Below the pieces are notes generated by a model, which was not told where the DNA came from, ran no database searches, and saw only the letters and a program-made list of their open reading frames with translations. Source: Paraglomus occultum (lineage: Eukaryota; Glomeromycota; Glomeromycetes; Paraglomerales; Paraglomeraceae). From it: a DNA stretch of 18,158 nt. The stretch is taken from positions 1 to 18,158 of the forward strand of contig CAJVPJ010000719.1 of NCBI GenBank assembly GCA_910592205.1. Reading direction: 5' to 3'. The stretch's first letter is position 1, and each line of letters opens with the position of its first letter. The position numbers and the translations under genes were made by a program. Of the stretch, positions 9,547-18,074 are shown piece by piece.

Positions 9547-12278
9547 ATGCAAGCTACATCGTCAAGGGTGACTATATGTGATCTTATCAACTATAAACTT
9601 GATCTAGTATAGACGATTGTCCCATACTCACTTGATTTGTACAGTCGACGTCAGCACCATACAGTCGTCTTCTTGAAGAAGAGTCTGTTAGTGAAACTCC
9701 ACATCCACATCATGACTCTGAGTTGCTTAACGAGTTGGAGCAAAGCTCAAAAGTTACCTTGTTTCTATGGTGGCTTGCCATAGTCATTAGTCTTGGTGGG
9801 TTTCTGTTTGGGTAAATATCTAATCTTATTGTTTGATGTTAATCATTTCACTTGATCAATAAAGGGTTAATGGATTCATGTTAAGATGTAATGAATAGAC
9901 GGTTTACTGTATATTTCTTACGACGTTTTAGTTACTAATAAGCATTTTTTCTGTCATAGGTACGATACGGGGGTAATAAGCAGTGCAATGCTATTGATCG
10001 AAAAGGATTTTGTAATGACTGCTTTCGAAAAAGGAATGATTGTTGGAGGTAGAGTGTAGCCTCGCAATGTAATCAACCCCACTCGTCTTTCTATCCTTAT
10101 ACGTATGTACATCATATGATCTTTGATAGGAACGACAATAGGTGCATTTTTTGGCGGTCTCGGTGCTGGTAAGTTATTTGTAATCAGGAATTTATGCACA
10201 ACAATCAAAAAACAAAATAAAGCAAACAGACAAACAATGGCTTATGTAATCGTCTGTATTATGACTTTAACTAGACATGACATGCTCTCCTTCTTTAGGA
10301 TATATATCTGACACATCAGGACGTCGCTTTACCCTGGCCCTTGCATCCTTGATCTTCGTTCTAGGCGCTACTATTCTGGCTTTTTGCAATTCTTATGGAG
10401 GTCTTATGTTTGGAAGAATAATCGTGGGACTGGCGGTTGGATTAGCCTCAATGGTTGTCCCTATGTACATTAGCGAAATATCTCCCAGATATTCCCGCGG
10501 AAAACTAGTCACTGTTAACGTGATCATGATCACCGGTGGACAAGTCATAGCGTTAGTAAAATGTTTGGAAGGAAAAAGAGTCAGCTTCAAAGCGTATTGT
10601 TAAATAATAAATAACTTGTAAATCGATAACTGCAGGTATTTCGTCGGTGTTGCTTATGTTGACGCATCAGACGGTTGGAGGTGGATGTTTGGTCTATCAG
10701 CACTGCCAGCTATATTTCAACTAATTGGTATTATTTTTCTTTCGAAGCTGGCTTTTTTACAACCGTGTTCTCGATGTTGACTGGTTTTCTCCTTTACAGC
10801 GCTTCCATTTGTTCCCGAAAGTCCGAGATTTTTAGTGCGAAATGGGGCACCAGAAGGCGCAAAGGGTGTAGTAAGGCAAATATATCCGGGGGCTTCGGAA
10901 GCTTTTGTAAATGAAGGTAGAAATGACTATGAAGGACAGCAACTAATGATAACGTTGATCAAATGACTTTTACTTACAACGGCATTATATAATGCTTATA
11001 ACAGAAATTGCCGTAATTCGCGAAACTTTGTCAGTGGATGCCGAAGGTTCATACAGAGATCTTATTCGTCACCCAAACCTCAAGCCATTGATTATTGCGT
11101 GCGGTTTACAAGCGATTCAACAACTGAGTGGATTTGATACTGCTATGTATTATGGGGTAAGCATCCATCGCTTCAGATAAATTGCAAAAATTTTTACGTT
11201 GAGATTACAGTTATGCCAACACATACTAGTTATAGATTCGTCAACTCACGTAAGGATGTTTTCCATGCTTAACAGGGTACCATTATGAAAATGACGGGTT
11301 TCGAGACCGCAAAAAGTGCTGTTATAGTATCTATTTCAGTTGCACTGACAAACTTTGCGATGACAGGTGTGGTAATGATATGTTTAAATTTAGAAGTATG
11401 ATACAGTGCTAATGCAATTTATACTATTACATCTACAGTTGTCGCATTATACATTATCGATACAATCGGACGCCGCCAAATTCTTCTTTCTACGATGCTT
11501 TGTATGATTTTTGCGCTTTTGCTCCTTGGCTTTAGTTTCGTCGCTATAACAGGCTTAGTACCAAAACAACCAAGTTGTGCAGATTATGGATCGAGATGTG
11601 GTGCATGTCGACTAGATGAAAGTTGCACTTTCGATATACAACTTGGACTTTGCATAGACGCCGGCAGCATTCAGTCCATGGAAATACCGACGAGTTGCCC
11701 TGGCACGAGTCGATTAAGCAGTCTTTTGGCGATAGGGAGTTTGGTTTTCTATGTGGTAAGAGCACATGTATCGAACGTTTTATATACATCTGAAATTATT
11801 AATAAACTGGATACACGTTCGCTAATTCTATCGATTAGGCTTCTTACGCACTTGGCTTGGGACATGCACCATGGTTAATACAGAGTGAATTGTTTTCTTT
11901 AAATGTGCGCGGAAGAGCGAACGGTATTGCGACAGGTAAAAAAGAGTTGCATTTACAGAACTGCAGACAAACAAAAAACGAATTTGATCCTAATGTTTTG
12001 TTACCGTCTAGCAACAAACTGGATATGTAATCTTGCAGTTGCCGTGACGTTTTTGCCATTTACGGAGGCTATTACTGCGTCAGGTATTCTTTTTTTAATG
12101 ATGAGTTTGTACACGTGCACAATATGATTTTGCTAAATACATGTTGTTTTCAGGAACTTTCTGGCTGTATGCCCTGATCATGTCGTTTGGCTGGATATTT
12201 GTATACAGACTAGTCCCAGAGACTAAAGGAAAAAGTCTAGAAGAGATCCAAGAACTATTCACGGAATCAGACGGATAA
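9547..12278 (+). CDS. MFS sugar-porter, myo-inositol-transporter type, with Cys-rich loop, 13 exons
   Basis: Exons: 9547-9567, 9645-9811, 9960-10048, 10130-10168, 10299-10551, 10636-10727, 10800-10916, 11005-11156, 11276-11366, 11439-11755, 11839-11935, 12012-12083, 12154-12278; 1,632 nt, 543 aa. It is a polytopic plasma- or vacuolar-membrane transporter, probably proton-coupled. Sugar-porter signatures are present: GGFLFGYDTGVIS in TM1, the loop 2-3 motif [20 protein letters not shown] followed by PESPRFL at the end of TM6, [12 protein letters not shown] in TM7, DTIGRR, and a C-terminal [15 protein letters not shown]. The GWR..GL..PA and PESPRFL arrangement favours the inositol branch over glucose permeases. 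Between TM9 and TM10 a loop of about 50 residues carries six cysteines (387, 394, 397, 403, 412, 427), resembling the PSI-type insert of plant INT2-like and animal HMIT transporters. The first exon is only 21 nt; its frame and splice sites fit, but the start is the least certain part. Confidence 0.9.
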
Positions 12279-12358
12279 ATTAGAAAATAAGTCAAGTATA
12301 AACATCATATTCCTCTCTGAAGAGAAACACTAATTCAGGCTGTATATGTACGTAGCCC

Positions 12359-12364
12359 TTTATT
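12359..12364 (-). other. Probable poly(A) signal of the REX4-like gene
   Basis: TTTATT on the + strand reads AATAAA on the - strand, about 115 bases past the exonuclease stop codon. It lies between the two convergent stop codons, only 81 bases from the transporter stop. Confidence 0.4.
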
Positions 12365-12402
12365 TGTTCCCATTTATCATATCATACACTTTGCAAGTTC
12401 AT

Positions 12403-12408
12403 AATAAA
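12403..12408 (+). other. Probable poly(A) signal of the transporter gene
   Basis: AATAAA lies about 125 bases after the transporter stop. It is downstream of the convergent exonuclease gene's own likely signal (12359-12364 on the other strand), so the two 3' UTRs should overlap. Confidence 0.4.
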
Positions 12409-12478
12409 ATAAATAATATAATATATACAATTTCTGTCAGAGCTGCCAACCAACCCGTGGAATATTCATATATTGGCT

Positions 12479-13730
12479 TTATTGCACATAGTATTCTTGA
12501 TTTTCAGACGACGATTCTTGTTTCGCTAGTAATCTTAGTTGGTTCTTCTTCCAAGCTTCACAGTCATATTTCATATGACCACTATGTCCACAGTAATAAC
12601 AAAAGATGTGCTCTTCGAAAATGGCTTTTGACCCCTGAAGGAGGACATATTCTTCCCATTGATTTTCATAATGCCTATAAACAATCATTGAGGCCATCGC
12701 ATCTTCAACCTAATAAACGGGGATGTTGAGTTTAAATAATAACTGGTGCCCGTTTGGTCTAATACATATACGGAATATCATTACCGAATCGTGTATGCCA
12801 TCTTGAATCTGTATACCAAATACGAGGAAGGCGAGATTCTTCAATGACGGTGAGCTCCCATTCCACATTGCTCTAATTACAGGGTATAACGCAGTATCTC
12901 TTTTGAGTTCTTTTGGACAATATATTTTCAGGGACTGGAAGAGAAGAGAATAAGAATTATCAATGCATATCACCGGTACGCTTTTGTATCCGTAACACTA
13001 TGGAAAGTTGCCTTACCTTAAAATCAAAATAGAGCGAGTGCCCAACGACAAATTTGCCCTTGATGGATAGTTTCACTTGGTTCTGCACGGTCTTAAAATC
13101 TGGAGCTGGGGGAGCCCGTTATGAAAAAATGTGAGGTAATCTGCCATATTGGAATTAAAAATATTGCATATATAACTCTATATTATTTTACCATCTTCTA
13201 AATCTTCTGGATGAACTCCACTAACAGCCGTTCTGTAATCTGTGACTGGTTTTCGCGGCTTTACGAATGTATCCAGAATTACCTTTCCACTGTAGTCAAC
13301 AACGCTCACACGGGCTAATTCATTATCAAGTCCTCCTTCACCAGCTCCGACCATCTCGCAGTCTATGGCAACGCAATCCTTTCTGTAATCAAAAGTCAGA
13401 ATTATCAGATTATAACGACAGACCCGATACGATGAAATTCAATAAGACCTTGGTTTGCGATTTTCATTTAGATGTTTAAACCATTTACTCGTGGTTTCAA
13501 AATGCGGGTATACGCGTTGAATCTTGGACGACCTATACAGGGTGTGAAGAGAAACAACAAAGAGTGTGGGTAAAAAGTAAAAGTAAATATACGGATAAAC
13601 AGTAATGAAACGTATATCTCTTGGGATAATCACCTAGAGTTTCTTCCACCCTTTTAGAACGATAGAGTTGGTTAAAATATGTATTAAAAACAAAGCAATT
13701 ATAATATCGAATATTACATACTCTTCTCAT
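12479..13730 (-). CDS. REX4: REX4-type DEDDh RNA exonuclease with C-terminal CCHC zinc knuckle, 7 exons
   Basis: Exons in coding order: 13722-13730, 13634-13650, 13449-13532, 13192-13382, 13017-13105, 12785-12934, 12479-12709; 771 nt, 256 aa. REX4 (XPMC2/ISG20 family) is a nucleolar 3'-5' exonuclease linked to rRNA processing. All five catalytic residues can be seen: Asp44 and Glu46 in AIDCEMVG, Asp128 in GHSLYFDFK, His178 and Asp183 in HDSVEDA. Family blocks LARVSVVDYSGKVILD and VTDYRTAVSGVHPEDL confirm the subfamily. The N-terminus is short and basic (MRRGGRNSRSSK), fitting a nuclear role. After the catalytic domain, residues 217-230 form a CCHC zinc knuckle (C-x2-C-x4-H-x4-C: CYYCGHSGHMKYDC) in the same last exon, which is not part of yeast Rex4 as I know it. 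Exons 1 and 2 (9 and 17 nt) are inferred from splice signals and frame and are less sure than the rest. Confidence 0.9.
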
Positions 13731-14016
13731 GACTTGATGTATGTGTGGGAAAAAAGTTTAAGAACGTTTGCGCTCTTTTATAAAGATAAGTAATATCATT
13801 AGGATCCATTGTGGCTATAATTGCGTTTGTTTGGGGAAAATAGAGTGTGTGGCAATTGTGTTACCCGATTGCGCAGGAATGCATTGTTTTACGACTAATC
13901 TTTGCTTTACAATCGGAGTTGCGTCATTATTACAGCATTATAAACAATTAAATGCATTGTGTTGTGTAACCTTATTAGGACACATATTAATACATTACAT
14001 TGCTTTCATAAAACTA

Positions 14017-15033
14017 CCGTAGAGCGCTGACTAAAATACCGCTCTATGTATAGTACTGCAGCAGTTTAGGCCGAAAAAATTGTAAAAGACCCGGGTATTA
14101 TACAAATCAAATATTACGTTATCACGTGATGAGTATACAATACTAATATATGAATAGACGTATACTTTAAACATATTGTGTAGAGGCAAACTCTACAAGT
14201 CATTACAACATAACATTACGGTAAAACAACTGCGCTCGTAACCCGTAGTTCTGATACTTACAGTTTTAGTCCCGCGCTTATCTACTGTTGTCGTACTAGG
14301 AAGATCAAAAGTAACGGAGGTTTCATCAAGGTTTTGCAATATATTTCAAAGGATAATTGTGTTCACGTCTTCTGAATAGAATAAAACTTAGAAACTGCTG
14401 TTGTTTCTCGACAAGGTCTTCGGGCAGATTTTGCGTCGCCTAGTAGAAAGAGAGAAACGTGACATAAAAGCATCGACCCACTTATTACTGAATTTACCAG
14501 CGGAAACATCTCTCGATAGACATCATTCTGCAAGTAATGTGGCTTTTCGTACAATCATAAGTCGTGTAATTGGTCTGGATTTATCTCTGTTGTCTTTAAT
14601 CCATGATGCGAGCTCTTCTTCTATTTCAGGATATTTTACCTTTCTGCCAGGATGCACCATTTCAACAAAAGGAGATGCTTTTATTAGTTTATCTTTTTCC
14701 TTATCCAGTCTCTCACTTGCTTTGGTTCTATGTCAAATCTGCTTGCTGTTTCTCGGATAGAATGATGACGATAATAATAATACATGACAATAAGTTTCTC
14801 CTCGCTGACCATTTTCTGCGAACTTGTTTAGTGATACGAAAACGTTTTGTAGGCCTGTTGGCGCGAACCATAGCATGTATCGAGAAAAAGAATATGAATC
14901 CGTGCATGCGTTGCATTGTCTTTATTTATATAGAACGTATTACCATGAGTGTACCAAAGTACCCACCGAGTAAAGTACTTTTCAAAAAAAAGTGAAATGT
15001 AAAATACCCGGTACTTTAGTCAGCGCTCTACGG
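14017..15033 (-). mobile_element. Non-autonomous pogo-like (Tc1/mariner superfamily) DNA transposon, 1,017 bp
   Basis: Both ends carry CCGTAGAGCGCTGACTAAA as an inverted repeat (left from 14017, right ending 15033). Pairing continues past one mismatch through TACCG, about 25 bp in all. TA dinucleotides flank both ends (14015-14016 and 15034-15035), as expected for TA target duplication in this superfamily. A CCGGGTATT block occurs inside both ends in inverted orientation (about 14091 on the left, about 15003-15011 on the right). The interior holds a decayed transposase on the - strand. It is far shorter than full pogo elements, which are about 2 kb, so it is a deletion derivative. It sits 284 bp upstream of the REX4-like start codon. 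Confidence 0.88.
14205..14890 (-). pseudogene. Truncated, frameshifted pogo-like transposase
   Basis: Read on the - strand, the fragments follow the order of pogo/Tigger-type transposases. First is a helix-turn-helix region near 14812-14700 (SIRETASRFDIEPKQVRDW), then KASPFVEMVHPGRKVKYPEI after a frameshift in the run of A residues at about 14695-14690. Then comes a WVDAFMSRFSLSTRRR block near 14480-14430, and finally the start of the DDE domain, NLDETSVTFDLP near 14320-14285, with its first catalytic Asp, followed by RTTGYE. The frame ends shortly after that, so the parts with the second and third catalytic acids are missing. At least one internal stop (near 14537) and several frame changes are present. 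It cannot encode an active enzyme. Confidence 0.8.
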
Positions 15034-15179
15034 TACTTATTGCTAACTTTAACACGACTTCTTATTTGGTTAACAGATTTGTTGTCTTTCCCATAACTAG
15101 AACAAAAATTTCTAAATTCTTTTTTAATATTAATTTTGAGAGTGTGTAAGTAGATTATTGAACTTGCTGTTTCTTCTTT

Positions 15180-16020
15180 TCTGACAATTGTTGGGGTTTT
15201 TGGAAAGAGTTTCGTTTTTTAGGTAAAGAAGGTAAAGGCTTTATTTTAGGTAAGGGGGGGGGGGGAAAGCACAAACGAATAAACAAAAAAAAAGCAAAAA
15301 AACAAAAAGTTGTTTGTTTTTTTTTCCCTTTTTTCTGGCTTTTGTGTAAAATTTTATATACTGTTTTTATACAGTAAAAAAAAAAACGCCACTATTAAAT
15401 AAATAATATACTTTTCCGTTTAATTGACTAATTTTTAATTTTTGTTCTCCGTTTTCTAACTTAATATCCTCTATCTTTTGAATTTTAATTTCTTGTTTTC
15501 TGCTTTTAGAGTTTTATTTTCGTAAAGAACATTTTCTAAAAATACTGAAACAAATTTCCTTATTTTTTGACTCCATAAACAAAAATTTTTTTCTAAATTC
15601 TTAAATAACTTATCTTGCTTTATTCATGTTAAGCAAGTTAGTTGTCGTTCTCGTCATTCTTTCGTTTTTTGAACGACTTTTCCAGCTTCCTCTTGCTCTA
15701 TTTCCACTCTTTTCTCTAAATTTTTTATTACGTTATCTTTGTCTTCTAAGTTTGGTTATTTTTTTCAAGCAATTTATTTCTCTCTTGCTCTAAATTAGTG
15801 TTAATGACCGTAAACTTTTAACTTCTTTATTAGATTTTACTCACCAAGACATTGCATTGTGATGCAAATAAATAGGGCAAACAACCCTTTTTTTAAATAC
15901 TTTGTCTCCTAAATACTGTAAATGTTGGGGGCGAAGTCAAAAATAATTTTTAGCTGTTCTTATATCTGCTTCACTTGGATTTAACCAATTAGTTTTTTTA
16001 TTTTCTCTTCGGTTAAAATA
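15180..16020 (-). pseudogene. Decayed Lys/Glu-rich coiled-coil reading frame of unknown origin
   Basis: On the - strand, short open pieces in changing frames read as charged coiled coil: LEQERNKLLEKNNQ, DNVIKNLEKRVEIEQEEAG, ENVLYENKTLKAENKKLK, LENGEQKLKISQLNGK, then a Pro/Lys-rich end (KPLPSLPKKRNSFQKPQQ). Upstream, near 16015-15960, lies NWLNPSEADIRTAKNYF. Stops and frame changes separate all of these. I do not recognise the family; the position between two transposon relics suggests a third decayed mobile-element gene. AT-rich sequence readily yields Lys/Glu/Asn-rich frames, so this could partly be chance. A run of 12 G at 15254-15265 interrupts it. Confidence 0.4.
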
Positions 16021-16655
16021 TTGTTTTAGTTTGTCATAATTTTAATTTCTATATTATATTTTAATAATTAAGAGATTAATTAAATAGTAATAGAAACAAA
16101 CAAAAACTAATAAAGTAATAAAATTTGCGGTTGACTGAAATATTTTTATTCATATCAGCATAGGTTGGTTTAGGACAAGTAATATTCTTGAACTCGTCTC
16201 TAACAATGGGCGGATATTATGGTAAAGATATTCTTGCCTTTTATAATCCAAAGGAGAGTTAGAACTAAATAAAAAAATTTTTAATATTAATTTTTTGGTA
16301 ATTTTGGAAACGCTTGCTTTCTGGTTTTCAATAAATTAAATTCAGTATACGAACAATTAGCAACCAGCTGAGCCTTGACAATACCAGGTTTGGCTTCTTC
16401 AAATACAAAAAATGCTGATATTTTTGTAAACCACTCAATTTTAAAAAAATTTCTAACACAGAATTAAGACCTAAATATTGAAAGCCGTTGCCGTTGTCAT
16501 GGCGTTTAATCCCGCGGTACACGATTTTTTCACAACCTTAACGATATAATCTACACAATCCACTGTTGTCTTTCGGTAAAGTTCTTAATCAGTCCGAAAC
16601 TACCATCACATTTGAATTTAGTATGTCCGGGTACCATGAAATTGAATTCAATACT

Positions 16656-16904
16656 TTCATAATAACTGCTGAATAAGGAGAGTTAACTTAGCCTGCTGCC
16701 AATTTTGGCTTAAATAAGGATAAGCAGGGGAATTAGTCATCAAATCAGTAGCAAATAATTCCTGACAAACTTCTGACTTAGTCAATTCAGCCAAGGGAAA
16801 AATTAACTTTGGAAAAGCAGTTCGCGGTATTTGACAAAAAAAAATAAGTTTGGTCTTGCCAAAGTAGCTGTGTGGCGTGGGCGTAGCCCCAATTTTCCCG
16901 TAAC
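16656..16904. mobile_element. Insert of about 250 bp inside the decayed transposase-like gene
   Basis: In the relic's expected order GGQNKNNA should lead through GRHKSIEF to PGHTKF without a gap, but about 250 bp separate RHK from SIEFNF. The insert is flanked by CAATACT (16649-16655) and CAATATT (16905-16911), a possible 7-bp target duplication with one mismatch. Read on the - strand it is open from 16953 to 16657 (98 codons including part of the host gene), with KSEVCQELFATDLMTNS and YLSQNWQQAKLTLL as its most protein-like parts. I do not recognise this sequence. No terminal inverted repeats are evident, so whether it is a mobile element, a gene fragment or filler from break repair is open. 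Confidence 0.4.
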
Positions 16905-16911
16905 CAATATT

Positions 16912-16940
16912 TTTGTGGCGGTCTTTTTTTTCGCCACAAA
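16912..16940. repeat. Inverted repeat: 9-bp stem with a T-rich loop of 11 bases
   Basis: TTTGTGGCG at 16912-16920 pairs with CGCCACAAA at 16932-16940 around a loop that is almost all T. It lies directly beside the insert border in the decayed transposase-like gene. Part of it overlaps codons for the GEKKDRHK stretch, so it may be chance created by codon sequence and a slipped A/T run, or a structure that helped trigger the insertion. Confidence 0.5.
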
Positions 16941-17563
16941 TTACCAAATACAAATGGTAGCATTATTTTTATTCTGACCACCCGCGTTACCACAAGTAAT
17001 CTTTAGATGGTTTTCGCCTTTATTCAATCTTTCAATTTCAGCGAATATTATGCTCAGCGTACCATTAGGACCTTTTCCTATAATTTCGCCTTCATCGAGA
17101 ACATAATTAATCTGTTTGCGTACGGCTTCATCTTGAATACCAATAAATGTACTTTACGCGGACTGAGATAATAAATTTGCCTGTTGATCAGAATGGGGAA
17201 CGTGAACGTTTTTGCGCTCAATCGTAACTGCAATGCGCAGTAGCGTAATGCTACAATAAGCTTTACCTCTTGTTATAAAATGCTCATTTACTAATTTTCT
17301 CTGTTGTTCTACTAATTTAGCCTTAACTAGATGTTCTTTGAATTTTTCAATTAATATTTCGCTTCTTTCTTACGAAAATTATACTGTAAACCATTCCGAA
17401 AATGTTGGCACGTGTCGCATAAATCCGTTAGAGACTCATGATTTGAATATAATGCGTTAATTAATGCCATAACTTGCAACGTGACTATCCACCAGAAATC
17501 GAAAACTTGTGGAAGAACTTTAAATCTTATTTGACAATTGGACTCGAATTTCTCATTCAACAA

Positions 17564-18072
17564 AATGGCTATTGAAATCGGCGAATTACTCGGTAAAAGA
17601 AACGGTCTAGCTGTTTCTACGATTAAAACTACTATCTACGGAAAACAACCCCATGGAAAAAGACAGCCACATCATATCAGTCTCTCATTTATAAATGTTC
17701 ACTTTGTCTGGTTTTGTTGCCATATAATAGGAAGTGGATGACCATTGAAATTGTACACTTGATATTCTCAACAACTTGGACATGCTTGTAGCTTGTAAAT
17801 TGGCACATACTCTGCATTACAATAGAAAACCTCTCATATAACCTTTACCAATATAAAATTTAATGCATATCAATATAATAATAAAGGAGTTTCATATTAA
17901 TATCATTGTTTTTGTTTAGTATGATAAGAACAAATGGGTTGTTATAATTATGACAAAAAGAACATTGAAGAATTGCAGGCTCTGAAATTAGTACTAGTAA
18001 CTGGGTTTGTTGCAGCCCCCATATTAATATGAGTATTATAATTACAATTACTTGTTATTATTATTATTATAT
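17564..18072. other. AT-rich stretch, no supported gene
   Basis: The open frame 17538-17741 on the + strand runs antisense to the upstream end of the transposase-like relic and shows no known domain, so it is not called. The rest is AT-rich with short ATT/TTA simple repeats near 18051-18072, just before the Tigger-like terminus. No RNA gene is visible. Confidence 0.4.
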
Positions 18073-18074
18073 TA

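Larger units (their letters stand above)
16134..17540 (-). pseudogene. Decayed transposase-like gene (DUF7869-like family), split by an insert
   Basis: Fragments on the - strand, in order: VLPQVFDFWW near 17490, LTDLCDTCQHFRNGL near 17425-17385, a KEHLVKAK stretch, HVPHSDQQ near 17204-17181, QINYVLDEGEIIGKG near 17115-17070, CGNAGGQNKNNAT near 16990-16958, FMVPGHTKFKCDGSFGLIK near 16640-16585, YRKTTVDCVD, EEAKPGIVKAQLV, and RQEYLYHNIRP then FKNITCPKPTYAD near 16235-16150. This order, including the CDTC, PHSDQQ, GGQNKNNA and GHTKF landmarks, matches my memory of a widespread mobile-element-like protein family (DUF7869-type, possibly RNase H-fold DDE). At least five frame changes and several stops break it. 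The family name is from recall and was not searched. Confidence 0.65.

Noticed and set aside
702-12278. P450, methyltransferase and transporter as a secondary-metabolite cluster
   Set aside because: A housekeeping VHS-GAT gene lies between them, there is no backbone synthase, and the transporter is of nutrient sugar/inositol type. Proximity alone is not enough.
13768-14022. 84-codon + strand open frame ending inside the left end of the pogo-like element
   Set aside because: It runs through the exonuclease promoter region into the transposon terminus and has no recognisable motif.
14401-14995. Two long + strand open frames inside the pogo-like element
   Set aside because: They are antisense to the decayed transposase, whose motifs explain the sequence on the - strand.
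16912-16940. Hairpin as a bacterial-type transcription terminator
   Set aside because: The T run is in the loop and not after the stem, and part of the hairpin is explained by codons of the decayed gene.
17538-17741. 67-codon + strand frame with a plausible-looking N-terminus
   Set aside because: It lies opposite the upstream end of the transposase-like relic and contains no known domain.
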